Made by a program: the position numbers and the translations under genes. The notes beneath the pieces were generated by a model. The model was not told the DNA's origin. It did not search any database and was given only the letters and a program-made list of their open reading frames with translations. DNA of 64,000 nt from JAKEFM01 sp035695825. Its GTDB lineage: Bacteria; Planctomycetota; UBA1135; JAKEFM01. This document shows positions 44,384 through 53,071 of this stretch, in pieces. The stretch spans positions 1 through 64,000 of the forward strand of contig DASRRH010000029.1 in NCBI GenBank assembly GCA_035695825.1, given 5' to 3'. Position 1 is the stretch's first letter, and every line of letters begins with the position of its first letter.

Positions 44384-44478
44384 GGATTCCCTTCGGCTCT
44401 CGGGGCGCTGATCGTAAAGCCGAGGGGGGGGGCTTCAAGGCGCGGGAGCCTCTCCTCCCGAGGAATGCTAGATTCCCC

Positions 44479-44486
44479 CCTCGCCG
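44479..44486 (+). promoter_or_regulatory. Weak candidate extended -10 element upstream of the TRL-like gene
   Basis: The sequence around 44466-44475 (ggaatgctagattcc) contains TGCTAGAT, an extended -10-like element, about 85 bases before the ATG. The exact boundary given here is approximate, and no clear -35 is seen. Low confidence. Confidence 0.15.
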
Positions 44487-44558
44487 GAAGGGACAGGCGC
44501 GGGGGGTCCTCGCCTCCCCTCCGGCCCGAGAGGAAACTCCGTCTCAGAGGACCAGCCG

Positions 44559-44873
44559 ATGAAGCGCTCCCTCCGCCTGCTCCCCCTCGCTCTCCTCCCC
44601 TTCGCGCCGGCCTGCGCGCTCGCCGTGACCCCGCTCACGGGACTTGTCTACTCGGACGTCAAGTACCCGGTGGCGGCGACCTCGGAAGCCTCCGGGACGA
44701 AGACGGGCGCCGCCTCTGCCTCCTCCTACCTCGGCCTCTGCGCCGTCGGCGACGCGAGCGTGGAGGCCGCTTGCGCAAACGGGCGCATCACCAAGATCCA
44801 CTCGGTGAGCGCCCACGGATGGTCCATCCTGGGGATCTACGCCAAGTTCACGACGACCGTGAACGGGAACTAG
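44559..44873 (+). CDS. TRL-like family small exported protein
   Basis: 104 residues with a signal peptide (LLPLALLPFAPACA; possible lipobox). The mature part has the TRL repeat layout: TGLVYSDVKYPVAATSE, KTGAASASSYLGLCAVGDASVEAACANG, ITKIHSVSAHGWSILGIYAKFTTTV. Members are small surface or periplasmic proteins of unknown role. Confidence 0.75.
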   Translation: MKRSLRLLPLALLPFAPACALAVTPLTGLVYSDVKYPVAATSEASGTKTGAASASSYLGLCAVGDASVEAACANGRITKIHSVSAHGWSILGIYAKFTTTVNGN

Positions 44874-44921
44874 CGCGCGGGGCGCGGGCGCCCCGCGCCC
44901 ACCTGCACCGATCTCCCTCCT

Positions 44922-46223
44922 TCACTCCCGGGGGGGGACCGCCGCGAGGAGCTCCTCGCGGAGGAACTCCGCGAGCCGGAACGCCGCCTCCCGGTCGAGG
45001 ACCTCGTCGGCGCAGACGACGGCCCCGCGCAGGGTCCCCGCGCGGCGGAAGAAGAGGAGAAGGACCCCCGGCGGGTGCGGGACGGCCGTCGCGACGCCGA
45101 CGTCGCGGATGGAGCAGCCGAACCAGCGGTCCCGGCCGGCCTGGATCTCCCCGGCGTTCGAGAACCAGATCGACTCCCGCGGCGCCCCGTTCGGGAGGAA
45201 GCGCTCCCGCTCGTACCGCCGGAGGGGGAGCCAGCGCCCGGCCCGGAGGAGGGCGTGCATCGCGCGGTCCTCCCCGGCCTCGAGCGCGCGGAGTCCCTGG
45301 CCCCGGATCGAGCGCGCGAGGGCCGCGGAGTCCTCGACCTCAGGGGCCGTCGCCCGGAGGTGGAAGAACGCGAGATGGTTGCCGAGCACCGGCCCCACCG
45401 CCCCGGGAGCCCGGAGGTTTGCCGTCAGCGGGATGCGGTAGGGCCCCCGCGGGGCGCCCCGCCTCACCTGGAAGCGGTGAAGGGCTCGGAACGAGGCGAG
45501 GAGGAGGTGCTCGTTCTCGCCGGTCCCGCCGAACGCGCCGCGCGAGACCGCCTCCTGCGCCCTCGTCTCGCGCTCGTCCAGGGCGAACGGGACGAGCCCG
45601 TAGCCTCGGACGGAAGTTCCCTTCGGCGCGAGGAGGACCGGGGGGGGCTCCCCCTTCCCCTCGAGGAGGGCGCGCGCCGCCCGGAATCCCCGCCAACCCG
45701 AGAACTCCCCCCGCTCGACCCGTGCGAACGGTTCGGGACCGTCGAGCGCCGGCCTCCTGCCGCGGCCCTCCTCGTCGAGCGCGGCGAGGAGGAGATCCGC
45801 CCCGCGCGCGTCCGCGAGGGGGTGGAACCACCGGAGGACGGCGAAGGACCCCCCGCGCGGCGCCGGCGCGAGGCGCAGCTCGACGAGCGGCACTCTCCCG
45901 GGATCCAGGGGATCGTTGATCGCCGCCGCGGCAGCGGCGGGGGCGTCGGGATCGCGCCGGTCGAGGACGCGGACGAGGTGCGCGGGTCCCCGCGCAGGCA
46001 CGTCCTTCCAGCGGCTCCAGCCGAGGATCGGAACGAGGGCGAGCCGCGCGCGCAGGCGCGGGAGCCTCGGGACGAGGGCCGCGAACGCGGCCTCGACGCG
46101 CCCCGCGGCGGGGACCCCCTCGAGCTCGAGCGCGATCGCCGAGAGGTTCCCGGGGAGGCCTGCGCGCCGCGCGGCCCGGTCGACCATGAGGAGGAAGTGG
46201 TCGACCGGCCCGAGCCGAGTCAT
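44922..46223 (-). CDS. Condensation-domain/acyltransferase superfamily protein
   Basis: 433 residues. N-terminal LGPVDHFLLMVDRAARRAGLPGNLSAIA and the central WFHPLADARGADLLLAAL, whose HPLAD fits the HxxxD active-site motif of NRPS condensation domains and related acyltransferases; a later YRIPLTANLRA and GAVGPVLGNHLAFFHLRA also fit. It starts within the end of an acyl-carrier-protein gene (ATGA overlap), so it probably takes an acyl group from that ACP. Likely part of the lipid/pigment cluster. Confidence 0.75.
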   Translation of the reverse strand: MTRLGPVDHFLLMVDRAARRAGLPGNLSAIALELEGVPAAGRVEAAFAALVPRLPRLRARLALVPILGWSRWKDVPARGPAHLVRVLDRRDPDAPAAAAAAINDPLDPGRVPLVELRLAPAPRGGSFAVLRWFHPLADARGADLLLAALDEEGRGRRPALDGPEPFARVERGEFSGWRGFRAARALLEGKGEPPPVLLAPKGTSVRGYGLVPFALDERETRAQEAVSRGAFGGTGENEHLLLASFRALHRFQVRRGAPRGPYRIPLTANLRAPGAVGPVLGNHLAFFHLRATAPEVEDSAALARSIRGQGLRALEAGEDRAMHALLRAGRWLPLRRYERERFLPNGAPRESIWFSNAGEIQAGRDRWFGCSIRDVGVATAVPHPPGVLLLFFRRAGTLRGAVVCADEVLDREAAFRLAEFLREELLAAVPPRE

Positions 46224-46465
46224 CCCCGGGCGAGGAGCCCCCGGACGGTCGAGGCGAGCCGCTCGAGGCTCTCGAAGGTCCCGGGCACGATCTCCCGGTC
46301 GGGGATCCGGGCGCCGAAGCGCTTCTCGACGAAGGCGACGAGCCGGAGCACGCCGAGGGAGTCGATCGCGCCGAGGAGGGGGGCGCGATCGTCGAAGCCC
46401 GCGGGCGGCTCCCCGACGAGGAGCTCGTCGACGACGTAGGCACGCAGCGCCGGGAGCGGGTCCAC
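46220..46465 (-). CDS. Acyl carrier protein
   Basis: 81 residues from a GTG. The phosphopantetheine site is GAIDSLGVLRLVAFVEKRFG, Ser36. Helices before and after fit the ACP fold. It overlaps the condensation-type gene, forming a carrier/acyltransferase pair. Confidence 0.85.
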   Translation of the reverse strand: MDPLPALRAYVVDELLVGEPPAGFDDRAPLLGAIDSLGVLRLVAFVEKRFGARIPDREIVPGTFESLERLASTVRGLLARG

Positions 46466-46585
46466 GGGGGTCTTCTACCGCGCGCCTGCGGCGCGCGGAA
46501 GGCGCGCGCCGTGGACTCCCGGGAGCGGCTCCCTAGAATCCCCGCCGTCCGGCTCGCGCCACCCCCCGCCGAGAGAAACCCCGCG

Positions 46586-46996
46586 ATGACGAGAACGATC
46601 CGCCTCCTCGGCCTCCCGCTCCTTCTCGCCTCCGTCTCCTGCGCCACGAGGGTCGGCCATTGGACGCCCGCCGAGTTCCGTTATTCGATGAATCGGGACG
46701 CCCTGCGGAAGGAGGTCTCCGCCTCGCTCGAGAAGGCCGGCTGGGCGACGCTCCCGGGCCGGTGGCCGGAGGAGCTGAGGGCGGTCAAGGCCGCTCCGGG
46801 GGGACACCGCACGATCGCCGACTTCCGCTTCGTGGAGACGGAAAAGGGCTCGGGCTTCCACCTCGCGGCCGGGAGCCAGCACGTCGTCAACTTCCTCACG
46901 TTCGGCATCCTCGGCCTCTCGACGCAGCAACTCGCCCGCCGCGCGATCCACGAGTGGCTCGAGGAATGGAACCGGTCCCACCCGAAGGAGTCCTGA
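46586..46996 (+). CDS. Small lipoprotein of unknown function
   Basis: 136 residues. The signal ends in a lipobox-like LLASVSC. The mature part has RYSMNRDALRKEVSASLEKAGWATLPG, IADFRFVETEKGSGFHLA, and a hydrophobic FLTFGILGLSTQQLARRAIHEWLEEW near the end. No family was recognised. The glycosyltransferase start lies 31 bases inside its 3' end. Confidence 0.6.
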   Translation: MTRTIRLLGLPLLLASVSCATRVGHWTPAEFRYSMNRDALRKEVSASLEKAGWATLPGRWPEELRAVKAAPGGHRTIADFRFVETEKGSGFHLAAGSQHVVNFLTFGILGLSTQQLARRAIHEWLEEWNRSHPKES

Positions 46997-47775
46997 CCTT
47001 CCCCGGCTCGGACGACCTCGCCGGTCTCTGCGTCGTCCTCCCCGCCTTCCGCGAGGCGGCGACGATCGCTTCCCTCGTCCGGGCGATCCGCGCGCGAGGG
47101 GCGCACGTGATCGTCGTCGACGACGGCAGCGACGACGGGACCTCCCCCGTCGCCCGGGCCGCGGGGGCGGAAGTCCTCCGCCACGCCTCGAACCGGGGGA
47201 AGGGGGCGGCCCTCCGCACCGGCTTCGAGCGCGCGCTCGCGCTCGGGTTTCCCCGCCTCGCGACGATGGACGGCGACGGCCAGCACGACCCCGCCGACCT
47301 CGGCGGCCTGCTCGCGGTCGCCCTCGAGACGGGCGCGGAGGTCGTCGTGGGGAACCGGATGGACGACCCCCGCGGCATGAGCCGGTCGCGGCTCTTCACG
47401 AACCGCCTCACCTCGGCCGTGATCTCCTGGCTCGGCGGGATCCGCGTCGCCGACAGCCAGTGCGGCCTCAAGCTCTACGACGCCGCCGTCCTCCGGGCGC
47501 TCCGCCTGCGCACGGAGCGCATGGACACCGAGTCCGAGATTCTCCTGCAGGCCGGACGCCTCGGGTTCGCCGTCCGCAACGCCCCGGTCCGCTGCATCTA
47601 CCACCACCCCCGCCCGAGCCACATCCGGGCGGCCACCGACACCTGGCGGTTCCTCCGACTGACGGTGCCGTTCCTCCTCCGCCGGTCCTCTCAACCCGCC
47701 TCGCCGGGACCCGTTCGCAGCGTCACCGTTCCCTCCGCGACCAGGCTCCCCTCGACCCGACACTCCCCCTCGTAG
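46966..47775 (+). CDS. Family 2 glycosyltransferase (polyprenyl-phosphate sugar transferase type)
   Basis: 269 residues if the ATG at 46966 is used. GT2 motifs: LCVVLPAFREAATIASLV, VIVVDDGSDDGTSPVA, ASNRGKGAALRTGF, MDGDGQHDPADL (DxD-type), VVGNRMDD, and SQCGLKLYDAAVLRAL. It resembles dolichol-phosphate-mannose-synthase-like enzymes without the membrane tail. The last 25 residues are Ser/Pro-rich and overlap the opposing dehydratase gene by 85 bases. Aryl-polyene and related clusters often contain such an enzyme. Confidence 0.85.
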   Translation: MEPVPPEGVLTFPGSDDLAGLCVVLPAFREAATIASLVRAIRARGAHVIVVDDGSDDGTSPVARAAGAEVLRHASNRGKGAALRTGFERALALGFPRLATMDGDGQHDPADLGGLLAVALETGAEVVVGNRMDDPRGMSRSRLFTNRLTSAVISWLGGIRVADSQCGLKLYDAAVLRALRLRTERMDTESEILLQAGRLGFAVRNAPVRCIYHHPRPSHIRAATDTWRFLRLTVPFLLRRSSQPASPGPVRSVTVPSATRLPSTRHSPS

Positions 47776-48125
47776 CGCACGACCGGCCCGAACCGAGCCG
47801 CGCGCCGCATCGAGACGACGACCCGGTCGCCGGGACGCACGGGCCGGAGGAACCTCGCCCCCTCGATCCGGGCGAGCCGCGCGCCCCCCGGATCCGCCTC
47901 TGCGAGCCCCGCCGCCTGGGCCATGCACTCGACGAGGAGGACGCCCGGGACGAGGGGATCGCCCGGGAAGTGGCCGCGGAAGAAGTCCTCGGTCGGCCGG
48001 AAGACGCGCGCCGCCTCGATCCGCTCGCCGGGGGAGACCTCGAGGACCTCGTCGACGAAGCGGAACGGGGGTCGGTGGGGGAGGGCCTCGAGGGGAGCCC
48101 CGGGATCAGGCCGGTCGGGGTCCAT
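47691..48125 (-). CDS. FabZ-like 3-hydroxyacyl-ACP dehydratase (hotdog fold)
   Basis: 144 residues. LPHRPPFRFVDEVLEVSPGERI followed by FFRGHFPGDPLVPGVLLVECMAQAAG, with catalytic His52 and Glu66 in the FabZ spacing. Later strands RFLRPVRPGDRVVVSMRR complete the hotdog fold. Its start overlaps the end of an ACP gene by 20 bases. Expected to make the double bonds of the polyene/acyl product. Confidence 0.9.
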   Translation of the reverse strand: MDPDRPDPGAPLEALPHRPPFRFVDEVLEVSPGERIEAARVFRPTEDFFRGHFPGDPLVPGVLLVECMAQAAGLAEADPGGARLARIEGARFLRPVRPGDRVVVSMRRAARFGPVVRYEGECRVEGSLVAEGTVTLRTGPGEAG

Positions 48126-48381
48126 CCGTCCCGACCCGCGGCTCGAGGAAAGCGACGAGGCCGCGGACGCACCGGAGCGCCTCCCGGCCGACCCCGTCGT
48201 CCTGGATCCGCACGCCGTACTCCCGCTCGATCGCGAGGACGAGCTCGAGGGCGTCGATCGAGTCGAGGCCGAGGCTCCCGCCGAAGAGCGGCGCGTCCGC
48301 CTCGAGCTCCTCCGGCTTCTTCTTCAGACGGAGGCTGCGAACGATCGTGTCGCGGACCTTGTCCTCGAGGTCGGAGCGCAT
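48106..48381 (-). CDS. Acyl carrier protein
   Basis: 91 residues. Phosphopantetheine site GLDSIDALELVLAIEREYG at Ser41; VRDTIVRSLRLKKKPEELEADAPLF is the first helix. It is the second ACP in the cluster and is coupled to the dehydratase gene. Confidence 0.92.
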   Translation of the reverse strand: MRSDLEDKVRDTIVRSLRLKKKPEELEADAPLFGGSLGLDSIDALELVLAIEREYGVRIQDDGVGREALRCVRGLVAFLEPRVGTDGPRPA

Positions 48382-48468
48382 CGGGCGGGGATTTTAAGCG
48401 ACGTTGAACGGCCGTCCGATACGGCTACCTTGACCCCCGCTCCGGGCTTCGAAAAGGAGGCTTCCTCC

Positions 48469-49038
48469 ATGCACCCCCGCCGGCGGATCTCCCGCGTCGC
48501 GTCGCTCGCGCTGGCTCTCGCCTCCGCCTCCTCCTCCTGCCGCTCGACGGGGGGCGCGGACGCGCGCGTCTTCCGGAAGCCGGACGCGGACTGGCCGAGG
48601 TACACCGTCGTCTACGTCGAGGAGGCGACCGCGTCGACGACCGCCCCGCGGAACGAGGAGGTGGAGGCGACCCTGCGCGAACTCAAGTCCCTCGCCGAGA
48701 CCTCGCTCCGGACCGCCCTCGAGAACACGCGCCGATTCGAGAAGGTGACGGTCCGGAAGGAGGAGATCGTCCCCGGGAAGACGCTCCTCTGCCGCTGCGA
48801 GGTCAACGTCCACTTCGGGAGCGCCGCGCTGCGGTTCCTCGTCGGATTCGGCGCGGGGCGGAGCGGGCTCTCGATGACCCCGGCCCTCCACGACGCCGCG
48901 ACGGACGAGCGGATCCTCTCCTACCAGGGATGGGGCGGCGCGATGGCCGGCTGGGGGCCCCAGATCCTCGCAAAGATGCGCAACGACATCCCGGCGATCG
49001 CCAACTACTTCGCCGCGCTCCTCCCGCCGCGGCCGTAG
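48469..49038 (+). CDS. Lipoprotein of unknown function (DUF4410-like)
   Basis: 189 residues with a signal ending in ASASSSCRS. Mature part: YTVVYVEEATASTTAPRNEEVEATLRELKSLAETSLRTALENTRRFEKVTVRK, CRCEVNVHFGSAALRFLVGFGAGRSGLSMTPALHDAATDERILSYQGWGG. The strand-helix order and the GFGAGRSGL segment are like DUF4410 lipoproteins. The gene starts a plus-strand unit inserted within the minus-strand lipid cluster. Confidence 0.6.
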   Translation: MHPRRRISRVASLALALASASSSCRSTGGADARVFRKPDADWPRYTVVYVEEATASTTAPRNEEVEATLRELKSLAETSLRTALENTRRFEKVTVRKEEIVPGKTLLCRCEVNVHFGSAALRFLVGFGAGRSGLSMTPALHDAATDERILSYQGWGGAMAGWGPQILAKMRNDIPAIANYFAALLPPRP

Positions 49039-49049
49039 ACTCCGCGGCG

Positions 49050-50372
49050 GTGGACCTCTTCGACGCCCGCGGCCGGGCCTTCCGGGCGAGGCTCCGCGCC
49101 GAGATCCCCCTCTGGCGGGCGGAGAACCTCGTCGACGAGCGCGCCGCCGCTGCCCTCGCCGCGCGATACCGGCTGAACGAGACCGGCTGGAAGTCCTCCG
49201 TCGCGGCGATCTACCTCCTCGGCTCGCTCCTCGTCGGCGGCGGGATCGTCTCTTTCGTCGCCTGGAACTGGGAGGCGCTCCCCGCCGGGGCGAAGCTCGC
49301 CCTCCTCGGGACCGCGATGGTCGCGGCGCACCTCGCCGGCTATTGGCTCTGGCGCGTCCGGGGGAATTCGCCTCGCCTCGGCCACGCCCTCGTTTTCCTC
49401 GGGACGCTCGTCTTCGGCGCGAACGTCGGCCTGGTCGCGCAGATCTTCCACGTCCACTCGGACGCGATGAACGGGATCGGCGCCTGGGCCATCGGCGCGG
49501 CCGTGGCGGGCTGGGCGCTCCGGAGCGTCCCGAACGCGCTCCTCGCCGTCTCGCTCGGGACGTACTGGTCGTGCGCCTTCGTCGACATCCACAAGCAGGT
49601 CTTCCCGTTCACCCCCCTCCTCCTCGCCGCCGCCTTCCTCCCCCTCGCGCGCCTCGAGCGCTCCCGCCTCCTCTTCGCCGCGACCTGCGTCGCCTTCGCG
49701 GTCACCGCGGCGGTCCACGCGGGGAAGGAGACGGGGGAGGGGATCGCGGTCTTCGCGACCCTCTTCGCTTGGAGCGCCTTCCTCCCCTTCCTCCACCCCT
49801 CCGCGGTCCGGGAAGAGAGCGTCGGGGCGTTCCTCGCCGCTCCCGCCGCGCGGCTCGGTGTCGGCGCCTGGGCGATCCTCTTCTACCTCGCCTCCTTCGG
49901 AGAGATCGCCGAGGACATGAAGGCCGGCGCGCTCGCGCACGAGACGCTCCGGTGGGTCTGGATCGCGGGGCCGACACTCGCGGGCGCCGCGTGGATGGCC
50001 GCCTCGACGCGGAGCCGAGGCGCCGCCCGTTGGAGCGATCCCTGGAGCCCCTTTCTCCCCTTCGCCTCCACGATCCTCCTCCTCGGGGCGACGACGCTCC
50101 CGGACCCCGAGCTCGCCGTCCTCCTCGTCTCGAACGCCGCGCTCGCCGCGTTCGCGATCCTCCTCATCGCGACGGCCGTCCGCAGCCTCGAGCGCGGCCC
50201 GTTCTGGCTGGGCGTGGGGATCGCGGGGGTCCTCGTCCAGTCGCGCTTTTTCGAGTACGAGACGGGCCTCCTCCTCAAGGCGATCCTCTTCCTCGCCTGC
50301 GGGATCGCCGTGATCTCCGTCGGCGTCGCCTTCGAGAAGCGCGTCCGCGGGAGGGAAGCGGTCGGTGCGTAG
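49050..50372 (+). CDS. DUF2157 polytopic membrane protein
   Basis: 440 residues from a GTG. The soluble start (WRAENLVDERAAAALAARYRL) is the DUF2157 signature, followed by about ten to twelve membrane spans, beginning with AAIYLLGSLLVGGGIVSFVAWNWEALP. The function is unknown. It overlaps the next gene by 8 bases; DUF2157 and GDYXXLXY proteins commonly occur as such a pair. Confidence 0.85.
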   Translation: MDLFDARGRAFRARLRAEIPLWRAENLVDERAAAALAARYRLNETGWKSSVAAIYLLGSLLVGGGIVSFVAWNWEALPAGAKLALLGTAMVAAHLAGYWLWRVRGNSPRLGHALVFLGTLVFGANVGLVAQIFHVHSDAMNGIGAWAIGAAVAGWALRSVPNALLAVSLGTYWSCAFVDIHKQVFPFTPLLLAAAFLPLARLERSRLLFAATCVAFAVTAAVHAGKETGEGIAVFATLFAWSAFLPFLHPSAVREESVGAFLAAPAARLGVGAWAILFYLASFGEIAEDMKAGALAHETLRWVWIAGPTLAGAAWMAASTRSRGAARWSDPWSPFLPFASTILLLGATTLPDPELAVLLVSNAALAAFAILLIATAVRSLERGPFWLGVGIAGVLVQSRFFEYETGLLLKAILFLACGIAVISVGVAFEKRVRGREAVGA

Positions 50373-50874
50373 GCACGTCGGGATCGCGGCCGTCCTCCTC
50401 GCCCAGACCGGGCTCCTCGTCGCGATCCCGCTCCGCACGGTCCGCGCGCGCCTCTCGGGAACCGAGGTCACGCTCGAGACGGAGCCCGTCGACCCCTTCG
50501 ATCCTCTCTCGGGCTACTACGCGACCCTCGCCTACCTCGCCGAGCGGCCGACGGGACCGGCCGGGGAGTTCCACGAGAACGAGCCGGTCTGGGTGACCGT
50601 GGAGCGGGGCGAGCCCGCGTGGAAGCCGTTCTCCGTGACCCGGGAGAGGCCCGCCCCGGCGGCCGACCGCGTCTCCCTTCGCGGGCGATGGGAACGAGGC
50701 CGCGGCAGGATCGAGGGGGCGAGCCGCTTCTACATCTCCGAGGAGCGCCGGGAGGAAGTCGGCTCGCTCCTCCGCCAGGCGCGCCAACGCGCCCTCGTCG
50801 ACTTGCGCGTGGGCGAGGACGGGACGCCCGGGCTCCTTCGCCTCCACGTCGCGGGAAAGACCTTCGGCCGCTAG
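50365..50874 (+). CDS. GDYXXLXY-domain protein partner of DUF2157
   Basis: 169 residues from a GTG. N-terminal span (IAAVLLAQTGLLVAIPL), then ETEPVDPFDPLSGYYATLAYLAE, which is the family motif with SGYYATLAY in place of GDYxxLxY. The C-terminal part FYISEERREEVGSLLRQA is also typical. It converges on the CrtI-like gene with a 4-base overlap. Confidence 0.8.
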   Translation: MRRHVGIAAVLLAQTGLLVAIPLRTVRARLSGTEVTLETEPVDPFDPLSGYYATLAYLAERPTGPAGEFHENEPVWVTVERGEPAWKPFSVTRERPAPAADRVSLRGRWERGRGRIEGASRFYISEERREEVGSLLRQARQRALVDLRVGEDGTPGLLRLHVAGKTFGR

Positions 50875-52346
50875 CGGACGGCGGCGGGAGCGCCGAGGAC
50901 CGCGCGCGCCGCCGCGTGGCCCGAGAGCGCCGCCGCGAGCACGCCCCCCCCGTAGCCGGACCAGTGTCCGGCGAGGTGCAGGCCCGGCGGCATCGAGGCC
51001 GCGAGGTCCCGGACGAGCCGGAACCGCTCGGGCGTCTGCGCGAATCCGTACGCGGCGCCGCCGGGATTGCGCGTGTAGCGCTCGAGGGTCGCGGGCCCTG
51101 CCGTCTCGCTCCACTCGGCGCGGCGCGAGACTCCGGGGAGGAAGCGCTCGAGGTGCGCGAGCGCGCGGTCGAGGAGGCGCCTCCGCTCCTCCCGGTCGAG
51201 GGGGCGCCCCGCCGGGACGAACGCGTGGAGGACGACGGTCGAACGCTCCTCCGGCGCGAGCGACGGATCGACGGCCGTCGCGAGGCCGACGCCGAAGGTC
51301 GGGGCATCCCCCTCGAGGCGCGAGTCCTCGAAGTCCGCACGAAAAGGGTCCGAGAAGACGCCGAAGGACCCCGGCGTCCCCGGCCACGCGCCCCGGACCC
51401 CGAGGTACGCGAGGAAGAAGGAGCAGGACCGCGGGAACGACCGCGCGTGGTCGAGGACTTCTCCCTCCGGGCGAGGCCCCCGCCAGACCCGATCGAAGAA
51501 CCCGACGGGGTCGCAGGCCACGACCACGTCCGACGCGCGCAGCACCCCGTGCCCCGCCGTCCCCATCTCGAACCCGGCGCCGACGCGCGCGACGGAGTCG
51601 ACCGCGCAAGCCGCCTTCGCGATCCCCCCCTTCGAGCGGATCGCGGCGGCCATCGCGTTCACGAGGCGGAAGAGCCCTCCGCGAATCCGCTGAGAGCCGA
51701 ACCTCCAGGTCGAGCCGAGGAGGTTGGCGGCGCTCACGGCCGAGATCCGCTCCGGCCCGCCCCCGAGGAACATGAGCCTCTCGCAGAGCGCGAGGCGCAG
51801 CCGCGGGTCGGCGACCCCCGCCTCTTCGAGGAGCTCCGCGTAGGCGCGGTCCCGCCACCGCACGAAGGGGTGGTCGGAAGAAACCCCGCCCGGGGCTCCG
51901 TCCCTCCACAGGTCCTCGAGCCTCCCCCGCCGCGCGACCTCGAAGCAGGCGAGGAGGGCGTCGAAAACCCGATCCAAGGACGCCGCCTCGGCGGGGAAGC
52001 GCTCCTTGAGATAGCCCCGGCACGGGCCCTCGGCGGCCGGGAGGTCGAGGCGCTCCGCGCCGAGGAAGTCGCTCCGCGCCACGGGGAGGTCGAGGACGAG
52101 CCCATCGAGGTCGACGCCCCCGTACTCGAGGATCCGGCGCAGCGGCCCGCGCGGGGCGAGCCCCGAGATCCCGTCGACGACCGAGTCGAACGTGAACCCG
52201 CGCCGGCGGAAGGAGGTCGCGTAGCCGCCGAGCTGGCGGTCCTGCTCGATCACCGCGACGGCCCGGCCTGCCGCGGCGAGAGTGAGCCCCGCCGTGAGCC
52301 CGGCGATTCCCCCTCCGACGACGACCGCGTCGAGGGGGGCGTTCAC
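50871..52346 (-). CDS. CrtI/phytoene-desaturase-like FAD-dependent oxidoreductase
   Basis: 491 residues from a GTG overlapping the FabG-type gene (GTGA). The N-terminal dinucleotide fold VVVGGGIAGLTAGLTLAAAGRAVAVIEQDRQLGGYATSFRRRGFTFDSV and the C-terminal GLHLAGHWSGYGGGVLAAALSG are those of carotenoid desaturases and isomerases. In a ketosynthase/ACP cluster such proteins are seen in ladderane and some polyene pathways, where they are thought to desaturate or isomerise acyl chains. Last gene of the operon. Confidence 0.85.
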   Translation of the reverse strand: MNAPLDAVVVGGGIAGLTAGLTLAAAGRAVAVIEQDRQLGGYATSFRRRGFTFDSVVDGISGLAPRGPLRRILEYGGVDLDGLVLDLPVARSDFLGAERLDLPAAEGPCRGYLKERFPAEAASLDRVFDALLACFEVARRGRLEDLWRDGAPGGVSSDHPFVRWRDRAYAELLEEAGVADPRLRLALCERLMFLGGGPERISAVSAANLLGSTWRFGSQRIRGGLFRLVNAMAAAIRSKGGIAKAACAVDSVARVGAGFEMGTAGHGVLRASDVVVACDPVGFFDRVWRGPRPEGEVLDHARSFPRSCSFFLAYLGVRGAWPGTPGSFGVFSDPFRADFEDSRLEGDAPTFGVGLATAVDPSLAPEERSTVVLHAFVPAGRPLDREERRRLLDRALAHLERFLPGVSRRAEWSETAGPATLERYTRNPGGAAYGFAQTPERFRLVRDLAASMPPGLHLAGHWSGYGGGVLAAALSGHAAARAVLGAPAAVR

Positions 52347-53071
52347 GGGAGGCCCCCCGCGACGATGAGCGTCTCGCCCGTCACGTACGAGGCCTCCGGG
52401 CCCGCGAGGAACGCGACGGCTGCCGCGACCTCCTCGGGACGGCCGAACCTTCCGAGGGGGACGGCCGCTTCGAGCGCCCGGCGCTTCTCGGTCGGGATCG
52501 ACGCCGCCATCGCGGTCTCGACGACGCCCGGGGCGACGGCGTTCACGCGGACCGAGAACCGCGCGACCTCGCGCGCGAGCGAGCGCGTGAGGGAGACGAC
52601 CCCTCCCTTCGAGGCCGCGTAGGCCGACTGCCCCGGCAGGCCCGAGAACGCGCTCAGGCTTGCCACGTTCACGATGCTCCCCCTCCGGACGGGGATCATC
52701 CGCCGGAGCGCCTCGCAGCAGCAGAGAAAGCAGCCCCGCAGGTTCGTCGCGAGGACCGCGTCGAACCGCTCGGGCGGGAGGAGGAGGGCGGGAGCCTCGA
52801 GCAGGACGCCCGCCGCGGTGACGAGGACGTCGAGCGTCCCGGTCTCGTCCGCCGCCCGAAACGCCGCCTCGACCTGCGCGGGGTCGCCGACGTCCGCCTG
52901 GATGGTCCGGACCGCGGCGCACCGCGAGGCGAGCCGCTCCCGCGCCGCGGCCGCGGAGGCCTCGTCCCTGCGGTAGACGAGGACCAGCGCGCGGCCGCTC
53001 TCCGCGAGCGCCTCCGCGCAGGCGAGACCGATCCCGCGCGTGCCCCCCGTGATCAGCGCGACGTCCGCCAC
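52343..53071 (-). CDS. FabG-type 3-oxoacyl-ACP reductase (SDR)
   Basis: 242 residues from a GTG. Rossmann start ALITGGTRGIGLACAEAL; NNAG-equivalent VTAAGVLLEAP; catalytic Ser-Tyr-Lys in NVASLSAFSGLPGQSAYAASKGG; C-terminal SYVTGETLIVAGG. Reduces the beta-keto group formed by the ketosynthases. Its start lies 19 bases inside the upstream gene. Confidence 0.92.
   Translation of the reverse strand: MADVALITGGTRGIGLACAEALAESGRALVLVYRRDEASAAAARERLASRCAAVRTIQADVGDPAQVEAAFRAADETGTLDVLVTAAGVLLEAPALLLPPERFDAVLATNLRGCFLCCCEALRRMIPVRRGSIVNVASLSAFSGLPGQSAYAASKGGVVSLTRSLAREVARFSVRVNAVAPGVVETAMAASIPTEKRRALEAAVPLGRFGRPEEVAAAVAFLAGPEASYVTGETLIVAGGLP

Noticed and set aside
44527..44552. gaggaaactccgtct near the TRL-like gene, reminiscent of the RNase P RNA 5' region
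   Set aside because: The match is only partial, and no RNase P RNA core or length is available before the next gene.
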